Origin: Chitinophaga sp. YR573
GTDB lineage: Bacteria; Bacteroidota; Bacteroidia; Chitinophagales; Chitinophagaceae
Assembly: GCF_900110995.1 (NCBI RefSeq)
Contig: NZ_FOJF01000001.1
Span: 1,505,199 to 1,569,198 of the forward strand
Direction of reading: 5' to 3'
Length of the DNA stretch: 64,000 nucleotides
Part shown: piece after piece, positions 34,655 to 43,576 of the stretch
Layout: each line of letters starts with the position of its first letter
Numbering within the stretch: position 1 is the first letter of the stretch
Notes under the pieces: model-generated
The model's input: the letters and a program-made list of their open reading frames with translations, nothing else
Told to the model about the DNA's origin: nothing
Database searches by the model: none
Translations under genes and position numbers: made by a program

Positions 34655-35728
34655 CTATGGAGCAGGTGTACCCTGTACCAGGTTGTAAATACCTAAGCCA
34701 TCGGTACGACGTACGCGACCACCAGCCATTACCAATGTACTGGTAACACCTCCGTAATACAGCGCATCATCTGCGTTCTGATATACTTTTGTATCCCCGA
34801 TCGCAAAAGCAGCACTGTTTTTCTGCCATGCCAATGACCCTAAATTGTCAGTTGCACCAAGGGCAGAACCCAGGGCCTTAATAGCGTCTGCATTATCGGA
34901 AGCCAGGACAGCACTACGGGTAAGGATATCAAATCCGTGAATACGTCCAACCACTCCATTCGCGGCATCGACATATTTAGAAAAATCGCGTTGTGAGTTT
35001 TCGGACAACGTGTCGTAAAAGAACTCATACATGTTATCATCCACCAGACATTGACGATTGTCTTTCGGCACGTTGTCCATGTTCATCCTGATCATCAGTT
35101 TTGCGAGATCCTTATGATGAAATCCAAGACGGTTACCTACCTGTCCTGTTACAGGAGCAACAGTAGCGGCGGTTAGGCCACCGGTAGTCTTGACAACAGG
35201 AGCATTTGCGCCCCACTTCAATAGCATATCATCCGCCACTGTTTCATTAAGAACGCTCATATGATCCCCCATAACACTATCCTGTTTAGAATACGAAAGG
35301 TGAATAGCGTCAATGTTTGGAATGTGCGTAGGATCGGTAGAATATTCATCCAGGGAATAGTTGACATCTCCATCTGTACGACGAACAGAAACAGCAGGAA
35401 ATACATTTCTATTCTTTTGTACGGCGGGTTTGGCTCCTGGCTGTGGAATATGAACAATACGACCTAGCATAACGTATTGACTATCGTCGTAAGCTCTTTT
35501 AAGGAACTGATTATCCTTCCAAAAACGTTCAATAATGTATGCCGCCCATTGTTCCAAAATCACCCCTTGGAGTACGCCGGTTGGCATAGGAAGAAACGAA
35601 ACAGCGAAGGAAAGGCAACCAGCAACAATTAACACTGTAATAAAGTCGCATTGAAACGACATTGAAACGCCCGCGGAAATTGCTACAAGTAACAGCAGAG
35701 AATAAAATATTTTTGGTACTGATTTCAT
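34655..35728 (-). CDS. Major capsid protein with hydrophobic N-terminal extension
   Basis: From MPTGVLQGV at 35587 the protein has a typical coat-protein layout: WAAYIIERFWKDNQFLKRAY, MLGRIVHIPQPGAK, LKWGANAPVVKTTGG, DNMYEFFYDTLSENSQRDFS. It assembles the icosahedral head. From ATG at 35728, however, the frame adds 47 residues with two hydrophobic stretches (IFYSLLLLVAISAGVSM and FITVLIVAGCLSFAVSFL). Either the extension is real, or translation starts at 35587. It follows the protease/scaffold gene in the usual order. Confidence 0.8.
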   Translation of the reverse strand: MKSVPKIFYSLLLLVAISAGVSMSFQCDFITVLIVAGCLSFAVSFLPMPTGVLQGVILEQWAAYIIERFWKDNQFLKRAYDDSQYVMLGRIVHIPQPGAKPAVQKNRNVFPAVSVRRTDGDVNYSLDEYSTDPTHIPNIDAIHLSYSKQDSVMGDHMSVLNETVADDMLLKWGANAPVVKTTGGLTAATVAPVTGQVGNRLGFHHKDLAKLMIRMNMDNVPKDNRQCLVDDNMYEFFYDTLSENSQRDFSKYVDAANGVVGRIHGFDILTRSAVLASDNADAIKALGSALGATDNLGSLAWQKNSAAFAIGDTKVYQNADDALYYGGVTSTLVMAGGRVRRTDGLGIYNLVQGTPAP

Positions 35729-35788
35729 GATAACCTATTTGTGATTGAAAAAGATTGATTTTAGATGGTGAGACCCGAACAGGTAGGC

Positions 35789-36862
35789 TTATTTCCCTTT
35801 GTACTCTATCCCGAATGCGTCTTTGTATTTTACTTTGAAATGATCTGCTGACAGGTCTTTCAGCCTTTCAAGTTTGCCGGATAAATACAACTCATGACCG
35901 GATAACTTCAAGAGTTCAGGCAGTTCCACAGAATTGTCGTTATTCTTTTGATCCAACTGGCTTTCAATACTGGCATAAGGGGTTTTCCCATCAATCACAG
36001 ATTTCGTAGTTTCGAAATCAGCCGTTGCTAATTTGATGTACGATTCGCGTTCACCAGCAATCAGCTTTTTTGCAGTGATCCCACCATCTACCAGCTCTTC
36101 AACTTTCTTTTTATCAGCTGCTAGTTTCAGGTCAGACAGTTGCTTTTTAAGGGAGTCGTTCTCTGTTACCAGATTAGAGCCAGTACCCGCCAATGTCAAA
36201 ACAGATGCAAGTTTTTCAGCAACCTCACTTTCAGTTGCAGTTTCTTTCAGGCCCAATTTCAGGGCAACAATTTTTGTATCCATTTCAGAATTATTTTTAA
36301 TTGGTAAAAGCGTGCGTAAGTGTTCCAGGACTTGCGGCGCGGCGGATGAATCCACGCTACTCAGTTTGAGTAATTTCCCCGCAGCATTTCGGATGGCGAG
36401 TGAATTGCGGCAACCGGGTATGTCAACAATGGAGATTTCACGTATTTTAAATTGTGTAATCGTTGGGCCGATTTGTCCAGGTATCATAAGCGTTTCATCT
36501 TCACTACAGGATACTGGATCTACCCAGGCGGAACAGGCGTTTATGTACCCCTTCTTTACCTTACCCTCTACCTTTTTTGCAAAGGTGTCATCGTCGTCAA
36601 AGTCAGGTTTAGCTAATAGCTTACCGCCATTAGTCCTGATATCATACCATTTTCCAATAGGTAACATTGGGTGTTCATCCGTTGCACTGGTAAGATCTCC
36701 TGCACGTAAGTGCTGATACAACATAACTGGATTCGCTTTAAACTCATCCAACTCAGCACCTGTCATTAGGCATCTGCAACCATAATCAACGACGCTTTCA
36801 TCAAGTATTACGAAATCCAGATCTAACTTTCCCATTCGCTTTTTTTGTGTTTGAGACTTCAA
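35789..36862 (-). CDS. Prohead protease/scaffold protein (Mu gpI-like)
   Basis: This 357-residue protein combines a maturation protease and a scaffold. The N-terminal half (LDFVILDESVVDYGCRCLMT, GYINACSAWVDPVSC, IREISIVDIPGCRNSLAIRN) has the order seen in caudovirus prohead proteases. The C-terminal half is a helical Lys/Leu/Ser-rich scaffold segment (NDSLKKQLSDLKLAADKKKV). Starts at 36862 or 36835 are possible; 36835 begins MGKLDLDF. It is the first gene of the leftward late operon, opposite the terminase genes. Confidence 0.8.
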   Translation of the reverse strand: MKSQTQKKRMGKLDLDFVILDESVVDYGCRCLMTGAELDEFKANPVMLYQHLRAGDLTSATDEHPMLPIGKWYDIRTNGGKLLAKPDFDDDDTFAKKVEGKVKKGYINACSAWVDPVSCSEDETLMIPGQIGPTITQFKIREISIVDIPGCRNSLAIRNAAGKLLKLSSVDSSAAPQVLEHLRTLLPIKNNSEMDTKIVALKLGLKETATESEVAEKLASVLTLAGTGSNLVTENDSLKKQLSDLKLAADKKKVEELVDGGITAKKLIAGERESYIKLATADFETTKSVIDGKTPYASIESQLDQKNNDNSVELPELLKLSGHELYLSGKLERLKDLSADHFKVKYKDAFGIEYKGK

Positions 36863-36996
36863 ATTTGCATTTCCCGTAAACCCTTACCAAACGAGGGTTT
36901 CGTCACACATTAGTATATGCTGTGCCCCTGTACATTAATTGCCGTGTCATTGTTTTTTGACTTGAAATCCTACGCCTATAAAATGAAATTCGTGTC
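36863..36996. promoter_or_regulatory. Divergent late promoter region between head modules
   Basis: This gap separates the leftward capsid/tail operon and the rightward terminase/portal operon. It contains AAACCCT and AGGGTTT flanking nine bases (36878-36900), a candidate activator site. Late transcription of both arms must start here or be controlled from here. Confidence 0.5.
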
Positions 36997-37464
36997 ATGA
37001 ATAAAGCCACTACAAAACCGACAAAAGCGGAAGTAGACCGCAAAAGGAAACTAGCGTATACGTTGTTTGTGGAGAATGGGTTCGAGCAAAAAGTCATTGC
37101 GGAGGTCACTGGTATCAGTGAACAAAGTATCAGCAAATGGAAAACAGCGGGAAATTGGATTGACGATAAGAACGAGGCGCGTATGGGGTTTGAGCAACAA
37201 CGGCGGCGGTTGCGCAATATGATCAGTACACAATTAACCTTGATAGAGAAGAGAAAGCCCCCTTTTAACGTGCCAGATAGTAAGGAAGGTGATACATTAT
37301 CTAAACTTGCAGATGCCGCAAGGAAGCTGCAAACAGAGCTTTCCTTCGCTCACAAAGCTGATGCGGGTAAACTCTTTGTCAATTTCATTCAGACCGTTCA
37401 TGGTCAGGAAAAGGCTATACAGATCGTAGACCTGTGGCATGAATTCCTAATGTCAACAACTTAA
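36997..37464 (+). CDS. Terminase small subunit-like protein
   Basis: This 155-residue protein has an N-terminal helix-turn-helix (NGFEQKVIAEVTGISEQSIS, then KWKTAGNWIDDKNEARMGFE) followed by helical coils. It recognises the packaging site and delivers DNA to the large subunit. It resembles the DUF1804-type small terminases of Mu-like phages. It is immediately followed by the large subunit gene (3 bp). Confidence 0.75.
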   Translation: MNKATTKPTKAEVDRKRKLAYTLFVENGFEQKVIAEVTGISEQSISKWKTAGNWIDDKNEARMGFEQQRRRLRNMISTQLTLIEKRKPPFNVPDSKEGDTLSKLADAARKLQTELSFAHKADAGKLFVNFIQTVHGQEKAIQIVDLWHEFLMSTT

Positions 37465-37467
37465 CTT

Positions 37468-39018
37468 ATGGCAAACGATAAGCATGCGCAAATTGATTGG
37501 GAACGATATAGACAAGGCGTACGAAAAAGCACACCGGTTGATCTGAATGAATCTCTTGAAGAAAAGAAAAAGAGGGTTGCTTATTTAGAAGCGCACCCGA
37601 AGGAGTGGAAAAAATTTTATTTCCCAAAATACTTTAAGTATCCTTCCCCTGAATTTCACACCACTGCTTCAAACAGGCTCATAGATGCCTTTTTACGGTT
37701 CAAACACTGGTACGAAACACGTCATTGGGCTAGAGGGTTGTCTAAGACCACAACGGCCCTTTTTGATATCCTATTCCTTGTTTTAACAGGAAAATTAAAG
37801 TTTATAGTATATACCAGCTCAACGTATGATGCAGCCTTATTGTTTCTTACGAAGTATCAATGTCAGTTAGATAGTAACGACCGCTTAATTAACGATTACG
37901 GAAAACAAAAACTAGAAGGTAGTTGGACAGAAGGAGATTTTACTACCCGGAATGGTGTTCGTTTTCTGGCATTAGGTGCGGGGCAATCACCCAGGGGCAA
38001 AAGCAACGAAGAAATCAGACCGGATTGTATTGTTGTGGATGATTTTGACACGGATCAGGAATGTAGAAACGCGGATATTATTAAGCAAAAATGGGATTGG
38101 TTTGAAACAGCATTATTACCTACTGTTGATATCTCAGAACCTTATTTAATCCTTTGGTTAGGAAATATTATTGCAGAGGATTGCTGTGTAGTTCGGGCGG
38201 GTAAGATATCAGACCATTGCGAAACGATTAATATTCGTGATGAGGAAGGAGTATCCGTGTGGCTTGAAAAGAACTCAGAAGAGGATATTGACTATATCCT
38301 TAGTAAAATGAGTTGGGATGCCGGACAGAAAGAATACTTCAACAATCCTATCCGAATGGGGCAAGTATTCGAATCTATGCGGTATGGGAAATGTCCGCCG
38401 TTATCAACGCTTCCTTTCGTCGTTATATATGCTGATCCTGCAACCTCCAATAAAGACAAACCTACCCAAAAAGCAAAGCTACAACAGAGTTGTAAAGCCG
38501 TTATAATCGTCGGTTCAAAGGACGCTGTAACGTTCTATGGATACAAAGCATATGTAAACGTTGTAAATAATAGTCGCTTCATTGACTGGTTATATTCAGC
38601 TAACAAATATGTAGGAACTCAAACGCAAGCCTACACTAGCATAGAGAATAATAGTTTGCAAAATCCATTCTATGAACAAGTGCTAAAGCCGCTGATTGTC
38701 GAGAAGGCAAAAGAACATGGCGGTATCATTTCCGTTAGCGGAGATGACAGAGTTAAACCAGATAAGTTTTTCCGCATAGAAGGAACCCTCGAACCTCTTA
38801 ATCGGGACGGGCATCTTATTCTAAATGAAGATGAAAAGGAAGATCCGGGTATGAAAACATTAGAGGCGCAATTTAAAAGCGTTAGCCCTAACAGTAAGAC
38901 GATGGACGGCCCCGATGGATTTGAAGGTGCCGTCGCGATAATTAAAAAGAAGTTTTCCGAATGGATCCCTGAACAGATGAAATTAGGAAAGCGACTAAAA
39001 AACACTAAAAGATATTGA
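37468..39018 (+). CDS. Terminase large subunit
   Basis: This is the motor ATPase/nuclease that packs DNA, with 516 residues. A divergent Walker A is seen near 88-95 (WARGLSKTT) and the Walker B at about 187-193 (DCIVVDDFDTD). The nuclease half has YADPATSNKD at about 321-330, then the C-terminal DDRVKPDKFFR and FEGAVAIIKKKFSE. Length fits Mu gp28-like terminases. The gene ends with TGA at 39016-39018, just before the DUF1320 gene. Confidence 0.88.
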   Translation: MANDKHAQIDWERYRQGVRKSTPVDLNESLEEKKKRVAYLEAHPKEWKKFYFPKYFKYPSPEFHTTASNRLIDAFLRFKHWYETRHWARGLSKTTTALFDILFLVLTGKLKFIVYTSSTYDAALLFLTKYQCQLDSNDRLINDYGKQKLEGSWTEGDFTTRNGVRFLALGAGQSPRGKSNEEIRPDCIVVDDFDTDQECRNADIIKQKWDWFETALLPTVDISEPYLILWLGNIIAEDCCVVRAGKISDHCETINIRDEEGVSVWLEKNSEEDIDYILSKMSWDAGQKEYFNNPIRMGQVFESMRYGKCPPLSTLPFVVIYADPATSNKDKPTQKAKLQQSCKAVIIVGSKDAVTFYGYKAYVNVVNNSRFIDWLYSANKYVGTQTQAYTSIENNSLQNPFYEQVLKPLIVEKAKEHGGIISVSGDDRVKPDKFFRIEGTLEPLNRDGHLILNEDEKEDPGMKTLEAQFKSVSPNSKTMDGPDGFEGAVAIIKKKFSEWIPEQMKLGKRLKNTKRY

Positions 39019-39020
39019 TT

Positions 39021-39431
39021 ATGTTTTTAGAACTCAGTGAATTATCAACACACGCTTACAAAGAAGTGATGGACGAAATAAGCAGGGATGATGATACTAT
39101 CCCGGAAGACGCTATAAACGCTGCTATAGAAGAGGCGAGAGGCTACTTAACTGCTTATGATGTTGATGCGATTTTTTCAGCAACCGGTGATAATCGAAAT
39201 CCCGTTTTATTGCTGTACATAAAAGATATAGCTATCTGGCATTTCATCAACCTTGCTAACGTTGCAATAGAAATGGAATTACGCTCAGATCGTTATGACA
39301 AAGCCATTAAATGGTTAGAAAAAGTACAGTCGGGTAAAACGAATCCTAGTCTCCCTTTACCTGCACCGCCTGTAGGTGATAACAATTTTATTAAATGGGG
39401 TGGTAATCAAAGAAGAGGTAGTCATTACTAA
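39021..39431 (+). CDS. DUF1320 / Mu gp36-like head-tail connector
   Basis: This 136-residue protein starts at ATG 39021, two bases beyond the terminase stop; an earlier TTG is less likely. Phrases such as DAINAAIEEARGYLTAYDVD, NPVLLLYIKDIAIWHFINLA and YDKAIKWLEKVQSGKTNPSL match the Mu gp36-type family. It serves as a connector between portal and tail. In Mu it lies farther downstream, so this position is a rearrangement. Confidence 0.8.
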   Translation: MFLELSELSTHAYKEVMDEISRDDDTIPEDAINAAIEEARGYLTAYDVDAIFSATGDNRNPVLLLYIKDIAIWHFINLANVAIEMELRSDRYDKAIKWLEKVQSGKTNPSLPLPAPPVGDNNFIKWGGNQRRGSHY

Positions 39432-39442
39432 AACAATCTGCA

Positions 39443-40777
39443 ATGTCTGAAACAAAAGTAACTAAAACACCGGGTAGCGCGGAAGAGGGTTTAATTATTC
39501 AGAATCTTATAATACGTCCTGTGGTTCGCAGCACACAGGATATTACCACCTGGACAAATGCGATTAAAAACGCAGAGGCCCTGAATCCTATTCGTGTTCC
39601 ATTATATGATTTATACGAATCCCTCTTATTAGATGGTACATTAAAGAGACTGATTGCTAAACGCATATTAGGTGTCACTAAAACCAGACTTCTTTTCTTA
39701 GACAAGTCCGGTAAAGAGGATGAGGTAATGAAAGCTCTGATCAGTAAAAAGGCTTTCAGGGACTTAAGAAAGGAGCGGTTAAAGCAGATTATGTGGGGGA
39801 TAACAGTTGTTGAGCTGTCCAGAAAAGCAACCGGAGAGCTAAAGGTTTTTTCTGTGCCACGAAAGCATATTAAACCTAAAATTGGTAAAATTGTATGGGA
39901 ACAATACGGGCAGGATGGGATTGATTACAGAACCTCTCCGTTCGATAAGTATACCTGTGAATTTGGGGAATCAGATGATTTAGGTTTGTTAATGAGTGCC
40001 GCGCAATACGTAATTTATAAACGCGGTGCCTTTGGTGACTGGTCACAATATGCCGAAATTTTTGGAATGCCTTTCCGCGAGGCCCGGTATGACGGTTATA
40101 ACGCCGCGGTTCGTGCGCAACTTGAACAAGCCCTTGATGCTGCTGGTAGTGCCTCGTATGCAATCTTACCCAAAGACGTAGAATTCAAACTACACGAAAG
40201 CACTAACACGGCTAATAGCAGCGAATTATACGATTCGCTTAGAAGGGCCTGTAATGAGGAACTTTGCATCCTCATACTAGGCCAAACGGAAACTACTACT
40301 AGTAGTAAAAGCAGCGGGTATGCACAATCTCAGACACATGCAGGTGTTGAGGAAGCGTTGAATCTTGATGACAGAGAAGAAGAGTTAGCCGATCTGAATG
40401 AAACAGTATTGCCTATTCTTGCAAATTTAGGATACCCTGTCCTGGGTGGCAAGTTTGTACATGAGGAAGTAACTGAACAGGTTCCAAAAAAAGATAAGGT
40501 AGATATCGTAGTTAAACTAAAGACGGTAGTAAAACTGCCAATGAGCGATGATTATCTGTATGAGGAATTTAATATTCCGAAGCCCGATAACTATGATGAA
40601 TTGAAGGCTAAAATCGAAGCCTCAACAACGCCTGACCCAACACCACCGCCCACGGCCCCAAGCCCTGGGAAACAGCCTAAAAAGGCAGATAAAAAGAATC
40701 CTAAGATAAAGCTGTCCGCATGGCATCAAATGCGCTTAAGGCTGGCAGATTTTTTCGACCTAGCCCCCAACAGCTGA
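39443..40777 (+). CDS. Portal protein (DUF935, Mu gp29-like)
   Basis: The 444-residue portal forms the 12-fold ring through which DNA enters. DUF935-type phrases are DLYESLLLDGTLKRLIAKRI, GITVVELSRKATGELKVFSV, IPPKH-like RKHIKPKIGKIVWEQYG and YAEIFGMPFREARYDGY. The length fits the family. Its end overlaps the F-like gene by up to 58 bp if the latter starts at 40720. Confidence 0.85.
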   Translation: MSETKVTKTPGSAEEGLIIQNLIIRPVVRSTQDITTWTNAIKNAEALNPIRVPLYDLYESLLLDGTLKRLIAKRILGVTKTRLLFLDKSGKEDEVMKALISKKAFRDLRKERLKQIMWGITVVELSRKATGELKVFSVPRKHIKPKIGKIVWEQYGQDGIDYRTSPFDKYTCEFGESDDLGLLMSAAQYVIYKRGAFGDWSQYAEIFGMPFREARYDGYNAAVRAQLEQALDAAGSASYAILPKDVEFKLHESTNTANSSELYDSLRRACNEELCILILGQTETTTSSKSSGYAQSQTHAGVEEALNLDDREEELADLNETVLPILANLGYPVLGGKFVHEEVTEQVPKKDKVDIVVKLKTVVKLPMSDDYLYEEFNIPKPDNYDELKAKIEASTTPDPTPPPTAPSPGKQPKKADKKNPKIKLSAWHQMRLRLADFFDLAPNS

Positions 40778-41658
40778 TTTCAGCTATTAGGGGGCTTCCA
40801 GGAATTAGTCATATGCAGTTATGCGCGGAATTAGACCCGCTTTATGGCGGCTGCTGTGATGATCATAGTTTCAAGTTAGCCGCACCGACAGACGAGCCTT
40901 TCATAGAGAAATTTGCGGACGACCTGGCGCGAATGGTGGAAAGCATCTGGATTGAAAAGGGGATGCCTGAAAGTATAGATCCAGTCATCACAAAAGCGTA
41001 CGCGGATACCATCTATAAGGCTGTTCAGGAGGGCTTCGGTAATACCTTATCTTCCATCGCTTATGATACCCCGGATTATGAAATGCTACTTTCTTTGCAG
41101 CGTGATGTATACCAGTTTTCAGCAGCAAAGAATTACCAGCAGCTCAAAGCACTCACAGAAGCATTAGTCGGGGAAGATGGCCAGTTGCGAAGTAAGAGAG
41201 AATTCAGGCAGGCGGCTTTTGAAATCAATGATACGCATATCGGGCGTTACCTGGATGTGGAGCGCGAGCATGCAATAGGAAGCGCACAAATGGCCTCAAA
41301 TTGGGTAAATATCCAGGCTAATAAGGATGTACTGCCAATCCTTGAATTCGACGCCATTTTGGACGGTAGAACTACATATAACTGTCGGTCACTGAATGGT
41401 GTCAGGAAACCGGTTGGTGATCAATTTTGGCTATATAATTATCCACCTTTACATTGGCGATGTAGATCATTAGTTAGACAGTATGCAGCTTCGCGGGGTA
41501 TTACTCCTGACCAGGACATTGTTTATCCCGACACCCCTGAAATGTTTAAGACAAATTGCGCGGCACAAGGCGTTATTTTCCCTCCGAAACATCCTTATTA
41601 TATTGGGCTACCAGACAGTGTAAGGAAGGACGGTTTAAATCTGATTGAAAATGAGTAA
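40720..41658 (+). CDS. Phage Mu F-like head morphogenesis protein (Mu gp30)
   Basis: This minor head protein has the conserved C-terminal F domain: ILEFDAILDGRTTYNCRSLN, and YNYPPLHWRCRSLVRQYAAS, with the paired Cys residues. It acts in DNA packaging and head assembly. The 312-residue start at 40720 would overlap the portal gene; a later ATG at 40813 (MQLCAELD) gives 281 residues and a CCDDH motif near the N-terminus. Either is possible. It overlaps the next gene by 8 bp. Confidence 0.85.
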   Translation: MASNALKAGRFFRPSPQQLISAIRGLPGISHMQLCAELDPLYGGCCDDHSFKLAAPTDEPFIEKFADDLARMVESIWIEKGMPESIDPVITKAYADTIYKAVQEGFGNTLSSIAYDTPDYEMLLSLQRDVYQFSAAKNYQQLKALTEALVGEDGQLRSKREFRQAAFEINDTHIGRYLDVEREHAIGSAQMASNWVNIQANKDVLPILEFDAILDGRTTYNCRSLNGVRKPVGDQFWLYNYPPLHWRCRSLVRQYAASRGITPDQDIVYPDTPEMFKTNCAAQGVIFPPKHPYYIGLPDSVRKDGLNLIENE

Positions 41659-42223
41659 TGGATTTGAATTAGACGAAAAAGCGGCACATTTTGAAAGGGT
41701 CTTAATGTATGCTCCTGGTATGTTGGCGAATGATGCGCTTAACTTTTTTTTAGACAGATTTCGAAATCAAAACTGGATAAGTAATTCGGTGGAGCCCTGG
41801 GTAAAAAGGAAGAACCCTACAAAATGGGGCCCCGTCAAAAACAACAACCGTAGTTTACTAGTTCTTCGGGCACGTCTTAAACGCAGTTTGCGCGTCATTA
41901 GAAGCGGTAATATGGAAGCGGTAATCGGTACGGATGTACCCTACGCAAGGGCACATAATGAGGGCATGAGGCTAGGTCTAATTCAGAAAGTACACGCTTT
42001 CGATAGACGTGTGAATAAAACAGGAATCGTAAGTAAGAAAACGCTTAAAACACGCTCAAACATTAAGTTTGGTAAGATTGCAGGTGGAAAAACTACGGTT
42101 AAGGCCCATACGCGACGTGTTAACATGAACATTTCCAAACGCCAATTTATGGGAGATAGTCCCTACTTAGCAAAGCAGCTGTCAAACAAATTACAGGCTG
42201 AATTAATGAAAGGAGTTCGTTAA
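41651..42223 (+). CDS. Phage virion morphogenesis protein (Mu gpG-like)
   Basis: This 190-residue protein (ATG at 41651) matches Mu gpG-type morphogenesis/tail completion proteins: EPWVKRKNPTKWGPVKNNNR, VLRARLKRSLRVIRSGNMEA, GTDVPYARAHNEGM. The GTDVPYARxHNEG block is diagnostic. It helps join head and tail. It follows the F-like gene with an 8-bp overlap. Confidence 0.85.
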   Translation: MSNGFELDEKAAHFERVLMYAPGMLANDALNFFLDRFRNQNWISNSVEPWVKRKNPTKWGPVKNNNRSLLVLRARLKRSLRVIRSGNMEAVIGTDVPYARAHNEGMRLGLIQKVHAFDRRVNKTGIVSKKTLKTRSNIKFGKIAGGKTTVKAHTRRVNMNISKRQFMGDSPYLAKQLSNKLQAELMKGVR

Positions 42224-42235
42224 AACTTACATGTT

Positions 42236-42739
42236 ATGTTATTATCACCAAACGCAAATTTATTCGAAAGTCTCATCCAGCGCATAGAAATCGAGGTTCC
42301 AGAAATCCGCTATATTGACCAGGATCTCGGACAGTTGGAAAATTACGACAAACGGCCCGCTGTAGCCTTTCCCTGCATGCTGATTGATATCGACGAATTT
42401 AAATATTCAGATGTTGCAGGGAGTAATCATCAAATCGGGGAAGGGTTAATACAGTTCCGATTAGGTTTAGTGCAGTATTCGAACAGTAATAACATTGCTC
42501 CTACCAATGTTCGGGCAAACGCTCTACGGTATTACGAATTGGAAAATAAGGTGTATGTCGCATTACATAGTTGGGCACCAGTAGGTTTTAGCAGATTGTC
42601 GCGAAGGGTGAATGTAACAGAGAAAAGAGATGATGATATCAGAGTTAGATTAAGTAAGTACTATATCAGCTATACGGATACTTCCGCAGCCCCTGTAAGA
42701 ACTACCGTGCCACGCCCTGGTATTATTAACCTGATTTAG
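42236..42739 (+). CDS. Putative tail terminator/connector protein (Mu gp37-like position)
   Basis: The 167-residue protein has a central beta-alpha region (RPAVAFPCMLIDIDEFKYSD, EGLIQFRLGLVQYSNSNN, RRVNVTEKRDDDIRVRLSKY) as in gp37- or U-type tail terminators. No specific motif settles the family. It is the last head-operon gene and converges with the HTH gene, overlapping it by 4 bp at the stop codons. Confidence 0.6.
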   Translation: MLLSPNANLFESLIQRIEIEVPEIRYIDQDLGQLENYDKRPAVAFPCMLIDIDEFKYSDVAGSNHQIGEGLIQFRLGLVQYSNSNNIAPTNVRANALRYYELENKVYVALHSWAPVGFSRLSRRVNVTEKRDDDIRVRLSKYYISYTDTSAAPVRTTVPRPGIINLI

Positions 42740-43062
42740 TTCCAGGTCATTGACGGGTATCTATCACGCAGGTATTTGAGTGACGGTTTAGTAGTAAGGA
42801 AGTGCCTAGTAATATCACGGTTCTTTGCTAAGATATCAATGATAGTACGTTCTGATAAGAAGAATTCATTTTCCAGCCTTGTAAGTGCAGATTGATATTG
42901 AAGTGCAGAAATTTTCACAAGGTAGTAGTAACGACAGATCAGTAATTCGTTTCTTTTAAGGATGAGGGCTTCCGAACGTCCTTTCCTTTCAGCTGGTGAA
43001 GGAATTGTCTGAACGTCGTTTTCGAAAAGGGAGATAAATATCGAACGGTGGCCGCGCATCAT
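42736..43062 (-). CDS. HTH protein, candidate late-gene activator
   Basis: This 108-residue basic protein has a helical region (RNELLICRYYYLVKISALQY) and a clear DNA-binding helix pair (ALTRLENEFFLSERTIIDILAKN). It sits at the end of the early operon, the place of the Mor/C-type middle or late activator in Mu. Such SERTIIDIL-type proteins are common in Bacteroidota Mu-like elements. A transcription role is inferred. Confidence 0.65.
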   Translation of the reverse strand: MMRGHRSIFISLFENDVQTIPSPAERKGRSEALILKRNELLICRYYYLVKISALQYQSALTRLENEFFLSERTIIDILAKNRDITRHFLTTKPSLKYLRDRYPSMTWN

Positions 43063-43115
43063 ATTAGCGCAATATTACTACTAGCTTACAGTTATGCAAA
43101 AAAAAGATATAAACA

Positions 43116-43144
43116 AAAAAGCCCGGATATAATATCCGGGCTTT
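43116..43144. terminator. Terminator hairpin
   Basis: AAAAGCCCGGATA and TATCCGGGCTTTT pair around TAA. It lies between the GemA-like gene and the HTH gene, so the HTH gene probably has its own promoter or needs readthrough. Confidence 0.82.
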
Positions 43145-43163
43145 TAATTTGATGCTTTTCAGA

Positions 43164-43574
43164 TTATACTTTTTTTATGTATGACAGATATGGCCCCTTT
43201 TCAAATTGCGTTAACAGTTTCGGTAGTTCCTTGTAAGTATATGCGTCAAGCTCTTTTTTAAGATATGAGTATCTTGAACACCAGTTATTCAGTACTGACA
43301 TATCGATTTTACCGTCTGGTTGTTTCCAGCCTAATTCATGCGCCATTGCGATGATCTTATTTTTCATCTTTGCGGCCGCTTTAAAATTAGTGTCCGCTTC
43401 GTTCTTTTTAGAATCCAGGTAAGTAATCAGTTCAAGGGCTTCACTATCCTTTAGGTATGCGCAACTATCAGTACGACCCGCAGAAAAGCTGCTTACTATT
43501 TCCGATTTATGAGCCTTTAGGCTTGTTTCTTTGAACAGGATATGAATTTTTGCGAGATATGATTTGTGAGGCAT
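43164..43574 (-). CDS. GemA-like regulatory protein (DUF1018, Mu gp16)
   Basis: This 136-residue protein matches the DUF1018/gp16 family: SFSAGRTDSCAYLKDSEALE, KMKNKIIAMAHELGWKQPDG, DMSVLNNWCSRYSYLKKELD. In Mu, GemA affects host gene expression and DNA topology. I chose ATG at 43574 (MPHKSYLA), since the frame's earlier start at 43592 would overlap the preceding gene. Confidence 0.82.
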   Translation of the reverse strand: MPHKSYLAKIHILFKETSLKAHKSEIVSSFSAGRTDSCAYLKDSEALELITYLDSKKNEADTNFKAAAKMKNKIIAMAHELGWKQPDGKIDMSVLNNWCSRYSYLKKELDAYTYKELPKLLTQFEKGPYLSYIKKV

Positions 43575-43576
43575 GT

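Noticed and set aside
36903..37217. Reverse-strand frame opposite the small terminase gene
   Set aside because: It lies wholly antisense to a well-supported gene and crosses the divergent promoter region; codon content is shadow-like.
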